Position numbers and translations under genes: made by a program
NCBI RefSeq assembly: GCF_015711605.1
Contig: NZ_JABTEZ010000002.1
Coordinates: 1,674,001 to 1,738,000, forward strand
Direction of reading: 5' to 3'
Origin: Planomonospora sp. ID67723
GTDB taxonomy: Bacteria > Actinomycetota > Actinomycetes > Streptosporangiales > Streptosporangiaceae
DNA length: 64,000 nt
The notes under the pieces: generated by a model
The model's database searches: none
Seen by the model: the letters and a program-made list of their open reading frames with translations, nothing else
Told to the model about the DNA's origin: nothing
Shown: piece by piece, positions 52,783 through 60,590 of the stretch
Position numbering within the stretch: the stretch's first letter is position 1
How the letters are laid out: each line of letters starts with the position of its first letter

Positions 52783-53454
52783 ATGACGACGATCGGCACT
52801 GCGCCTGCCTCCCTTCCCGCGTCCCTCCTCCCGCCGGAGAGGGGCCGACCCGGGCCGGCCGCCTCCCTCTGTCTCCAGACCGGGCTCGTCCACCCCGGCA
52901 CGCCGCACTACCGGTTCTGCGTCGACCAGGTGAAGCGCAAGTATCTCGACCGGTACGGCGCCGTGGTCGACCCCCGGCCCGACCTGTTCGTCACCGCGTG
53001 GGACAGCGCCCGCCACTCGCCCACCTTCGGCCGCACGCTGGGCGTCGCGGGGCTCACCAACGCCGCCGGACGCAGGCTCCTGTCGGAGGACTATCTGGAC
53101 GTCCCGATCGAGCAGGCATGCGCCGACCTGGTTCCCGGGATCCGCGCCGACCGCAGCCGTATCGCGGAAATGGGCCCGGTCGCATCGTTTCACCCGGGCA
53201 TTGGAGCATTCCTCATGCGCAATCTGCCGTGGGTCGCGTTCTCCTCGGGATATGACTTCCTGCTCTCCACGCTGACCGAGAAACTCCACGAGGTGGTCAA
53301 GGCCGTGGGCTGGGAATTCCACACTCTCACCAACGCCCGCCGCGCCGACCTCATCGGGCCCCAGACCGCCGACTGGGGCACCTATTACTCCACGAAACCC
53401 CGTACGGGCATTCTCCACTGTGAGCAGAGTGTCGCCCTGCGAGCCACCGGTTAG
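52783..53454 (+). CDS. Thermostable-hemolysin family protein
   Basis: A 223-residue protein with the hallmarks of the T_hemolysin family (delta-VPH type): LGVAGLTNAAGRRLLSEDYL, DVPIEQACADLVPGIRADRS, RIAEMGPVASFHPG, LTEKLHEVVKAVGWEFHTLT and the ending DWGTYYSTKPRTG. Despite the name, the fold is thought to be related to GNAT/autoinducer-synthase acyltransferases. It is divergent from the second DevS-like kinase and directly upstream of an AMP ligase (54-base gap). With that ligase it probably makes an acylated small molecule; substrates are unknown. Confidence 0.8.
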   Translation: MTTIGTAPASLPASLLPPERGRPGPAASLCLQTGLVHPGTPHYRFCVDQVKRKYLDRYGAVVDPRPDLFVTAWDSARHSPTFGRTLGVAGLTNAAGRRLLSEDYLDVPIEQACADLVPGIRADRSRIAEMGPVASFHPGIGAFLMRNLPWVAFSSGYDFLLSTLTEKLHEVVKAVGWEFHTLTNARRADLIGPQTADWGTYYSTKPRTGILHCEQSVALRATG

Positions 53455-53508
53455 AGAAGTTCATTTCAAGAGCGACAAAAAATCCGAATGCGCAGAAGGA
53501 GTCCGCCG

Positions 53509-55101
53509 ATGCGTTGGCTTGGACACGCCCTCGACCGCCTCGACTCGCTGGAAGCGGTGGCCGTCGAGGAGCTGAGATCATCCGGCCCGTCCCGCCGGTA
53601 CACCTACGGGACCGTACTGGGTGCGGCGGTCCGTACCGGCGATGCGATCGTGTCCGCGGCCGGCGAAAGGCAGAGCGACACCGCTACGATCGGGATCCTC
53701 ACCGGCAACGGCGTGGAGGGAGTCGTCGGCGACCTGGCCTGCCTGCTCACCGGCGTGCGGTCGGTGCCCATCCCGATCGCCTTCGGCCGGGACCAGGCCC
53801 GCCACCTGCTGTCGCACTCGATCGTCTGCCTGGTCGACGAGCAAGGACGCAAGCGCCTGGCGGAGTGGGGCGGCGAGGCCGAGATCCTCCCCGAAGGCTG
53901 CGAGATCATCCCGGTCACGGTCGGGAGCGGGCACGATCCGGAAGAGATCGCCAGCAGGATCCGGGCCGCGGCGGCGCTGGACGAGTCCGCCATCTGCAAG
54001 ATCGTTCACACGTCCGGCACGACCTCCACCCCGAAGGGCGTCATGCTCCGCCGGGGCGCGGTGGACGACCTGATCGACTCCATCACCAGCCGGATCGGCG
54101 TGGAGGCGTGGCAGCGCTACGTCTCCGTCGTGCCGCTGAGCCTGCTGGTGGAGCAGGTTTTCGCCGTCTACCTGACCTTCCTCGCAGGCGGCACGGTCGT
54201 GTTCCTGCCCGAGGAGGCCAAGCCGCTGGGCACCGCCGGCGGCGACGTCGAGCAGGTGTGCGGGCTGCTCGCCACGGCCCGGCCCACCGTGTCATTGGTG
54301 CCGCCGTCCCTCGTGGAGGCCATCGCGGCCCGCGCCAAGACCACCCCGGACGCGACCACGCGCGAGCTGTCGCTGGCGGTGTACGGCCGGGAGGACCCGA
54401 TGCTGCTGTTCAGCGGCGGCGCCCCGGTGTCCGACGAGGTCCTGCGTGTCATGTGGGATCGCGGCCTGCCGGTGTACGTGGCGTACGGCCTGAGCGAGAA
54501 CGGCTCCGTCGCCACACTCAACGGCCCCGGGCTCGTCAGCCTCGGCACGGTCGGCAAACCCCTTCGCCATTGCAGGGTCAAGCGCTCCGACACCGGCGAA
54601 CTCCTCATCCGCAGCTCGTCCCTGCTCACCGGTTATCTCGGATCGGACGACCCGACCGCCCTTCCCCTGGACTCCGAGGGCTGGCTGCACACCGGCGACA
54701 TCGCCGACATCGACGCCGACGGCTACGTCACCATCACCGGCAGGCTCAAGAACATCATCATCACATCCAACGGGCGCAACGTCAGCCCGGAGTGGGTCGA
54801 GGCGCAGTACAAGAGCCAGCCCAGCATCGAGGCAGCCGCCGTGTTCGGCGACAACATGGAGCAGCTGATCGGGATCTTCGTCGTCAAACGCGGCGCCGAC
54901 CCAGCCGCCGCACTCACCGAGATCCGTCACATCAACAGCGAGGTGCTCTCGGAGATCGAGCGAGTCGGCAGCGCCGCGCTCGTCGAGGCCACCGAGGCTT
55001 TCTACACCGAGTTCTTCACCGTCACCGGACGCCCCCGCCGCAAGGAGATCAAGGACGCGCTCGCCACCGGCCGATTCGACCTGCAGCCCGTCGAGAGATG
55101 A
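53509..55101 (+). CDS. AMP-dependent acyl/aryl-CoA synthetase-like ligase
   Basis: A 530-residue adenylate-forming enzyme. The A3 motif is IVHTSGTTSTPKG (165-177), followed by VYVAYGLSENGSVATLNGPG, WLHTGDIADIDADGYVTITG, RLKNIIITSNGRNVSPEWVE and a C-terminal catalytic-lysine region RPRRKEIKDAL. It should activate a carboxylic acid as AMP ester and pass it to CoA or another acceptor. ATG 53509 follows AAGGAG; ATG 53488 is the alternative. A GC-only hairpin ends the transcript. Confidence 0.85.
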   Translation: MRWLGHALDRLDSLEAVAVEELRSSGPSRRYTYGTVLGAAVRTGDAIVSAAGERQSDTATIGILTGNGVEGVVGDLACLLTGVRSVPIPIAFGRDQARHLLSHSIVCLVDEQGRKRLAEWGGEAEILPEGCEIIPVTVGSGHDPEEIASRIRAAAALDESAICKIVHTSGTTSTPKGVMLRRGAVDDLIDSITSRIGVEAWQRYVSVVPLSLLVEQVFAVYLTFLAGGTVVFLPEEAKPLGTAGGDVEQVCGLLATARPTVSLVPPSLVEAIAARAKTTPDATTRELSLAVYGREDPMLLFSGGAPVSDEVLRVMWDRGLPVYVAYGLSENGSVATLNGPGLVSLGTVGKPLRHCRVKRSDTGELLIRSSSLLTGYLGSDDPTALPLDSEGWLHTGDIADIDADGYVTITGRLKNIIITSNGRNVSPEWVEAQYKSQPSIEAAAVFGDNMEQLIGIFVVKRGADPAAALTEIRHINSEVLSEIERVGSAALVEATEAFYTEFFTVTGRPRRKEIKDALATGRFDLQPVER

Positions 55102-55106
55102 GTGAC

Positions 55107-55130
55107 GGGCCGGCCGGTGACGGCCGGCCC
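55107..55130 (+). terminator. GC hairpin after the ligase gene
   Basis: Perfect 10-bp arms (GGGCCGGCCG at 55107-55116, complement at 55121-55130) with loop GTGA, six bases after the stop. It separates the hemolysin-ligase pair from the oxygenase-methyltransferase pair. Confidence 0.7.
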
Positions 55131-55688
55131 GCCCGGGCAAGACCGGCCGTGTGTCCTTCCGGCCCGTTCCCGATGACCTGTGAACACGTAGCACCCTGCC
55201 CGCCGCCGCGCGGTCGTTCACCGCTGCCGGATCCTGCCGGCCGCCATTCCGGCCTGGCCCTCGTGATCCGCAGGACTGGCCTTGGCGTCGATGAACCGCT
55301 CCCGCGAAAGGCGGTACCGGGGCACGGCCGCAGAAACGGCTGATACGACAGCCGCCTGATCTCCTCGCCGGCGCGTTCGGACGCAGATCCGCGCCAATCC
55401 ATGAGGCGAGGAGCATCCGCCTCTCCCGTCGCCGGCTCGTGCACGCCCGGTTTCCGGCTGCCGGTCGACGCACCGTTTATTCCGGAACGACGTCTTACCA
55501 CCCTCCCGGCCCGGCCATGAATCCGCGGATGGCAGGAAGTGGATGCCCCGGGACAGCTTGATGACCGCAGATTTCCTGGTCCGCCCGGCAGATATGCAGC
55601 AGAGTTTTATTGCGAGAGGGGACCGGTTCCCCAGAGAAAACCACCGGGAAAAGCAGGAGACTGCCCTATCTCAATGGAGGCTTGAACC
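55131..55688. other. Intergenic region inside the candidate cluster
   Basis: About 560 bases without a supported gene. The last 100 bases are markedly less GC-rich than their surroundings, consistent with a promoter for the oxygenase-methyltransferase pair. Confidence 0.4.
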
Positions 55689-56642
55689 ATGCTGGACCGT
55701 TTCGTCACGACCGATCACACCGAGGGCAAGGGCCTGGTCGTCACCACCGCCGACCGCGCCGGAGTGGACACCGTCGACCGCATCGAGCTGATGACCGCAC
55801 TCGCCGAGCACGGCTACGTCGTTTTGCGCGGCTTCGACTCCGACCCGGTCACATTCTCCGCGCTCATCCAGAGCGTGTCCTCGCGGATCACCCTGGACCC
55901 GGCGCGCAAGTTCGCGGGCGGCAACGTCGCGCAGAAGATCGAGGCCGGCCTGGTACCGCAGGGCCTGCATGTGGAGAACGGCGCGACGCCGTGGGTGCCG
56001 GACCTGGTGTGGTTCTACTGCGAGACCCCGGCCAAGATCGGCTCGCAGACCACCATCTGCGACGGGCTGTACGTGTGGGACCGGCTGCCCGCGCGCACCC
56101 AGGAGCTGTTCCTGTCCACGCGGATCACCTTCGCCAGGCCGATGCCTGAGGACAAGTGGAAGAACCTCGTCTTCCGCCTTCTCGACGGCGCCAAGTCCGT
56201 CGAGCAGATCACCTTCGACGACCTGCTCACGGTGACCGACGACGACGTCGACGTCAAATACCAGCTACGTCCTGACGGCTCCGTGCACTACAAGTACTTC
56301 ACCTACGCCGCCCACACCACGCTGTTCGGCACCGACATCGCGTTCGCCAACAGCATCCTGACCCCGTCGGTCAACTACGAGCCTCCGGTGATCGAGTTTG
56401 AGGACGGCCGCCCGCTGGACGCCATGCTGATGCGTCAGGTCATCGAAGCCACGGAACTGGAGACCGACGAGATCGACTGGCACGAGGGCGACATCGCGCT
56501 GGTGGACAACAGCAGGCTCATGCACGGCAGGCGCAAGATCCGTGATCCGCGCCGCTCTCTCTACAACGCCCAGAGCTACGCCAAGGACGACATCGTCGGC
56601 GCTGTGCGCGAGCTGGCGTCCCCCGGCCGCAGGAGCGCCTGA
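55689..56642 (+). CDS. TauD/TfdA (SyrP-like) Fe(II)/2-oxoglutarate oxygenase
   Basis: A 317-residue oxygenase. The metal site is an H-x-E pair, H94 and E96, in GLHVENGATPW rather than the commoner H-x-D, with distal H279 in DNSRLMHGRRKI and the 2-oxoglutarate arginine in the following DPRRSLYNAQSY. The H-x-E form and the VLRGFDSDPVTFSALI opening are like clavaminate-synthase/SyrP-type tailoring enzymes, which hydroxylate amino-acid-like substrates. ATG 55689 follows GGAGG. Its stop overlaps the methyltransferase start by one base. Confidence 0.8.
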   Translation: MLDRFVTTDHTEGKGLVVTTADRAGVDTVDRIELMTALAEHGYVVLRGFDSDPVTFSALIQSVSSRITLDPARKFAGGNVAQKIEAGLVPQGLHVENGATPWVPDLVWFYCETPAKIGSQTTICDGLYVWDRLPARTQELFLSTRITFARPMPEDKWKNLVFRLLDGAKSVEQITFDDLLTVTDDDVDVKYQLRPDGSVHYKYFTYAAHTTLFGTDIAFANSILTPSVNYEPPVIEFEDGRPLDAMLMRQVIEATELETDEIDWHEGDIALVDNSRLMHGRRKIRDPRRSLYNAQSYAKDDIVGAVRELASPGRRSA

Positions 56643-57364
56643 TGGGAACCCAGTACGACGGGATCGGCCAGTCCTACGAGCGGCTCAAGCGGGAGATGCC
56701 GCTGGCCCGCGGCCCCGAGCGGGCGACGTTCGAGGCGCTGACCAGCGAGGTTGAGGGCAGGTCCGTGCTGGATCTGGCGTGCGGGACCGGCTGGTACAGC
56801 AGGACCCTCGCCCGCGCGGGCGCGGCCTCGGTGCTCGGAGTGGACATCTCCGAGGAAATGGTCGCCGCCGCCGAACGTTCCGAGGCCCGTGAGCCGCTCG
56901 GCATCCGGTACGAGGTCTGCGACGCCCGGCTGCTCGACACCGTCGGCCGCTTCGACATGGTCACCGCGGTGTGGCTGCTGTGCTACGCCCGCAACCGGCT
57001 CGACCTGTCCGCCATGGCCGGTGCCATCTACGACAACCTCGCCCGCGGGGGCGTCTACGTGGGCGTGGAGATGAATCCTCGCTTCGACTGGAGCGGCCCC
57101 AAGGCCACCGCGTACGGCCTGACCCATCGTCCCGACGCGGAGTTCCCAGGCGGAAAGGAACTGACGGTCACCGCGCACGTGGACCCTCCCATCTCGTTCC
57201 AGGCCTGCTTCTGGGAGGAGGAACCGATAGTCACCGCGCTGCGCGAAGCGGGTTTCCGCTCAGTGGAGATCCTTCCCGCGGTGCTGACAGCCGAAGGCGA
57301 GGACGCATTCTGGGACGACTTCCGGGCCAACCCCACCATCGTGGGCATCCGAGCGATCAAGTGA
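56642..57364 (+). CDS. SAM-dependent methyltransferase, class I
   Basis: A 240-residue enzyme. Motif I is VLDLACGTGW (42-51), then LGVDISEEMVAAAER, YEVCDARLLD and FDMVTAVWLLCYARNR. The C-terminal part (GVEMNPRFDWSGPKATAYGL, DPPISFQACFWEEE) shapes a small-molecule pocket. The TGATG overlap with the oxygenase gene shows coupling, so methylation probably follows oxidation in the same pathway. O- or N-methylation cannot be told. Confidence 0.85.
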   Translation: MGTQYDGIGQSYERLKREMPLARGPERATFEALTSEVEGRSVLDLACGTGWYSRTLARAGAASVLGVDISEEMVAAAERSEAREPLGIRYEVCDARLLDTVGRFDMVTAVWLLCYARNRLDLSAMAGAIYDNLARGGVYVGVEMNPRFDWSGPKATAYGLTHRPDAEFPGGKELTVTAHVDPPISFQACFWEEEPIVTALREAGFRSVEILPAVLTAEGEDAFWDDFRANPTIVGIRAIK

Positions 57365-57493
57365 CGAGTCGCATGACGGCCGGGGCCGAGGGCCCGCGCG
57401 GGGTGTCAGACAGGGCCCGAGTGCTCCAGCGGGCGAGTTCCGTCACGTACGGTCCTCGATATTCGGCCTGGTCGCCGCGTGCACGGCGGCCGA

Positions 57494-57979
57494 TCACCCG
57501 GCGGCGGCCAGGCGGCGCCGAAGCTCCTCCTCCGAGACGTCTTCCACGTGGGTCAGAAACACCCATATGTGACCCGAAGGGTCCTTGAGGATGACGGTGC
57601 GGTCGCCGTGGAACATGTCCTTCGGCGGTTGGAGGATCTCGGCGCCGGCAGCTTCTGCGCGCTCCGCCAGGCTGTCGACGTCCGGCACGAAGACGTGCAG
57701 CGTGACGGATGTGCCTCCGCCGAGCGAGGCCGGCGCGGCGAAGGAGGCGGTCTCCGCCTCGCCCCCGCTGGCGTCGCCCAGCATGAGGGCCGACCGCCCG
57801 ATGGTGATCTCGGCGTGCAGGACCCCGCCGCCCGGAGCGTCGAGCCTGAAATCCTCACGGGCGCCGAACGCCCGCTGGTAGAAATCGATCGCCGCGGCGG
57901 CGTCGTCGACCATGATGTGCGGGATCACCGCGTAGTGGTAGCGGTCGGGGATCTCGATGTGAGTTGTGCGTTCGGTCAT
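57494..57979 (-). CDS. VOC-fold (glyoxalase/PhnB-like) protein
   Basis: A 161-residue protein of the vicinal-oxygen-chelate superfamily: YAVIPHIMVDDAAAAIDFYQ, RAFGAREDFRL, VLHAEITIGRSALMLGD and KDMFHGDRTVILKDPSGHIW. The overall pattern matches PhnB-like proteins of unknown substrate. ATG 57979 follows GAGGAGG. It stands alone, convergent with the methyltransferase gene. Confidence 0.8.
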   Translation of the reverse strand: MTERTTHIEIPDRYHYAVIPHIMVDDAAAAIDFYQRAFGAREDFRLDAPGGGVLHAEITIGRSALMLGDASGGEAETASFAAPASLGGGTSVTLHVFVPDVDSLAERAEAAGAEILQPPKDMFHGDRTVILKDPSGHIWVFLTHVEDVSEEELRRRLAAAG

Positions 57980-58159
57980 GGCGAACCTCCTCGGAAAGGA
58001 GCCGCCGGTCGGTTCCTGCGGCCCAAGAGGAACCTAGAAGCTCAAGTTTGGTTCAGGTCAACCGCCGGCGCGGCCCTGCTCGCCGCCCCGAAGATGCGGT
58101 TCGCAATGTGAGCGCTCATCCGCCCCCACGGAACCCGGCGTGGTTCGCTCAAGGCCGGT

Positions 58160-59377
58160 TCAGCCCAGCATGAGGCCGAATGCCTCCGGAGTGACGATGG
58201 GAATGCCGTAGGCGCGGGCCTTGCGCGCCTTTCCGGAGAGCGTGTCGGGGTCGGCGGCGACCAGGAGCCGGACCTTCTTGGTGACGTTGGAGTGGGGGAC
58301 GTATCCAGCCTGACGCGCGCGGGTCTCCCAGGCCTCGCGGCCGTCGCCCATCTCGCCGGTGAACACCACCAGGTCGCCCGGGAGCAGCCGGAAGCGGGGG
58401 AACGAGGGGGAGGACTCCCGGGAGGCGCGGGTGAGCGCCTCGTCGGCGGAGTCGCCGGGCAGGCCGAGCAGCACGGCGACCAGGTCCAGTTCGGCCCGCT
58501 CGGCGGCGGTGACGACGCCGTCGGCCAGGGCGGCGTGCGCGAGCGCGGTCAGGTAGTCGCGGTGCAGGCGTTCAGCGTCGGTGCGGGTCAGGCCGAGGTC
58601 GGTGGCGAGCCGGACGAGGCCGTCGGCCTCGGTGGCGGAGACGTGCCGGTCGAGCAGAGCCTGGTCGAGCAGGGCGAGGTAGGAGTCGGCCGCCGCGGGC
58701 TCGGGGACGCGGGGAAGGCGGTCGAGGATGCGGGCGAGGAAGTGGGGGTCGCGTTCGGCGGAGACGCCGCGCCGTACCCAGGGTGTGGCGATGTCGGCAA
58801 GGGTGGGCCAGGGGGTTCGCGTCGCGGTGGCGAGCAGGGGGTGCCACGGGGGAGTGGGGCCGGTCAGGGTGAGGTAGTGACGCAGCAGCCCGGCGGCGGC
58901 ACGGGCGTCGGAGAGCGCGTCGTGGTGGTCGACGAGCGGGATGTCGGCCAGGGCGCAGCAACCGGCGAGGGTCCGCGGGGCGTGGGGGAGGAAGCGGACG
59001 GCCTCGGCCATGGTGCACACACCGACGTCGTGGCGGAGCGGCGCGCTCACGTCGAGCCGCTGGAACTCGCAGGTCAGGAAGCCGAGATCGAAGGGGAGGT
59101 TGTGGGCGACCGGGACGCGTCCGCGCAACAGGGCGGCCAAGGAGCCCGCGATGTCGGCGAAGGCGGGGGCGTGGCGGATGTCGGCGGCGGTGACGCCGTG
59201 GACGCGCTGCGGGCCGAGGTCGCGTCCGGGGTTGACGAGGGTGCTCCACTCGCCGGTGACGTCGCCTGCGGGATCGAGGTGCACGACGCCGATCTCGATC
59301 ACCCGGTCGTGCAGGGAGGGATGCAGCCCCGTGGTCTCCACGTCGATGACCGCGTAGCCGGAGGAGTCGTCGAGCAT
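58160..59377 (-). CDS. DEDDh 3'-5' exonuclease with C-terminal BRCT domain
   Basis: A 405-residue protein. The exonuclease (1-170) has D12 and E14 in IDVETTGLHP, VAHNLPFDLGFL and HHDALSDARAAAG, the DnaQ/DEDDh set. A TerB-like helical middle follows (LLDRHVSATEADGLVRLATD, ADGVVTAAERAELDLVAVLL). The last 85 residues are a BRCT domain (LVVFTGEMGDGREAWETRA, NVTKKVRLLVAADPDTLSGK, GIPIVTPEAF). Possibly a DNA-repair or proofreading nuclease. ATG 59377 follows AAAGG. Confidence 0.85.
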   Translation of the reverse strand: MLDDSSGYAVIDVETTGLHPSLHDRVIEIGVVHLDPAGDVTGEWSTLVNPGRDLGPQRVHGVTAADIRHAPAFADIAGSLAALLRGRVPVAHNLPFDLGFLTCEFQRLDVSAPLRHDVGVCTMAEAVRFLPHAPRTLAGCCALADIPLVDHHDALSDARAAAGLLRHYLTLTGPTPPWHPLLATATRTPWPTLADIATPWVRRGVSAERDPHFLARILDRLPRVPEPAAADSYLALLDQALLDRHVSATEADGLVRLATDLGLTRTDAERLHRDYLTALAHAALADGVVTAAERAELDLVAVLLGLPGDSADEALTRASRESSPSFPRFRLLPGDLVVFTGEMGDGREAWETRARQAGYVPHSNVTKKVRLLVAADPDTLSGKARKARAYGIPIVTPEAFGLMLG

Positions 59378-59520
59378 CGCGATGCCTTTCTGCAGTGACC
59401 GTCTCCGCGGACGATTACATGCTAGGCCCGGATGAGCAGCGCAAATAAGCACAGCGTAATGGTCTCGTGACAAACGGGATCGGAGATCGGCCGCCTGCCG
59501 CGCTCGCGTGAGGGTGCGAA

Positions 59521-59976
59521 TCACGCCGGCTCCTTCTCCCGGTCCCTGGCCGCTTCCGGTCGGCCTTCCTTCCGCGCTGCCACGATGATGAGCGCCCCGG
59601 AGACGATCCCGGCGAAGAAGGGGGACGGCACGAGCAGGACGCCGCCCAGGGCGCACCACGTCGCGAGCCCCCAGCCGATTGCGGCGGGCACCGCCACCCC
59701 GCGTCCAGCGAGGTGCCATGTCAGGCAGCCCAGGAGGATCAGGGGCACGGAGAAGCTTCCCGGACCGGCCCAGAAGGTGACCTTGTTCTGAAGGGACTCC
59801 ACCGCCTGGACGGCGCCTCCGTCGGTGAGCGCGAGCGGGACGGCTGCCCACATCCCGCGGTCCACCCAGCCGGCGATGTCCTCCCAGGCGACGAGCGCGA
59901 GCAAGGACAGGTGCCCTGTCCCCAGCACGAGCATGATCCCGCTCGCCCAGCGGAGCAGCCGCTTTCCGGAGTTCAT
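59521..59976 (-). CDS. DUF6463-like four-helix membrane protein
   Basis: A 151-residue membrane protein with four predicted helices (LLRWASGIMLVLGTGHLSLL, FSVPLILLGCLTWHLAG, AAIGWGLATWCALGGVLLV, FFAGIVSGALIIVAA). G-H and W-E patterns near the start fit the DUF6463 family, named from memory. Its ATG overlaps the stop of the upstream DUF2867 gene (ATGA). Last gene of the three-gene operon. Confidence 0.6.
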   Translation of the reverse strand: MNSGKRLLRWASGIMLVLGTGHLSLLALVAWEDIAGWVDRGMWAAVPLALTDGGAVQAVESLQNKVTFWAGPGSFSVPLILLGCLTWHLAGRGVAVPAAIGWGLATWCALGGVLLVPSPFFAGIVSGALIIVAARKEGRPEAARDREKEPA

Positions 59977-60590
59977 CGCGACGTCCCTTCTTCGTGCTCC
60001 GTCTCGGGACGGGTGCGGTCGCGCCAGGCCCGTTCCCATTGCCGGGTGAGGGCCGGGTAGACGATGAGATATCGGAAGGGCGCGATGGCGGCCATGTAGA
60101 GCCGACCGAACCATCCGTTGGGCTTGACGAGGACGGCCATCCGCAGCTCATGGTCGCCGTTCGTCCCTCGGACCCAGCCGAGATGCATCACTGTGTGCAC
60201 GGTCTTGTTCGCCAGCTCGCGAGCGGCCTCCGTGTCGAGCTCGTAGATCGCCTTGAGGGGCATGCTCTCGTCGTCCGGACCGCGGGGGGCGTCGCGGATG
60301 TCGCCGGGCAGGCGGTCGCGAAGCGAGGAAACCCGCTCACCGACGCCCGTTGACGGTTCGTCCCAGCCGAGGAGTGCGCCGAGCTTCCACCGAAGGGCGA
60401 ACAAGGACCTGACCGGCCAGGGGTGCTTCGCGGGTCCGCCTGCGGCTCGCATCGCTGCGAGCATCGCCGGGAAGTCGTCAGGCCCGGCGCCGGGAGTGCG
60501 GAACGACCACACATCCTCGACCGAGAAGTCGCTCGTGAGGTCGTGGATGCGCCACGGGCGGGAGGTGTGCGCGGTCTCCGGCAGCCTCAT
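59973..60590 (-). CDS. DUF2867 family protein
   Basis: A 205-residue protein. The pattern RIHDLTSDFSVEDVWSFRTP, LGWDEPS, KAIYELDTEAARELANKTVH and LRMAVLVKPNGWFGRLYMAA is that of DUF2867, whose function is unknown. The C-terminal YMAAIAPFRYLIVYPALTRQ is amphipathic to hydrophobic and may touch the membrane. Both ends overlap neighbouring genes by ATGA, so it is translated together with the FAH-MBL fusion and the membrane protein. Confidence 0.75.
   Translation of the reverse strand: MRLPETAHTSRPWRIHDLTSDFSVEDVWSFRTPGAGPDDFPAMLAAMRAAGGPAKHPWPVRSLFALRWKLGALLGWDEPSTGVGERVSSLRDRLPGDIRDAPRGPDDESMPLKAIYELDTEAARELANKTVHTVMHLGWVRGTNGDHELRMAVLVKPNGWFGRLYMAAIAPFRYLIVYPALTRQWERAWRDRTRPETEHEEGTSR

Noticed and set aside
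52533-52901. Upstream extension of the second DevS-like kinase to 52901
   Set aside because: The extension has no similarity to the paralogue at 28893, while GTG 52532 with GGAGGAG gives nearly the same length as the paralogue.
55131-55688. Possible small gene inside the hemolysin-ligase/oxygenase cluster
   Set aside because: Frames on both strands lack ribosome-binding sites and consistent codon bias; I treat it as a promoter-containing intergenic region.
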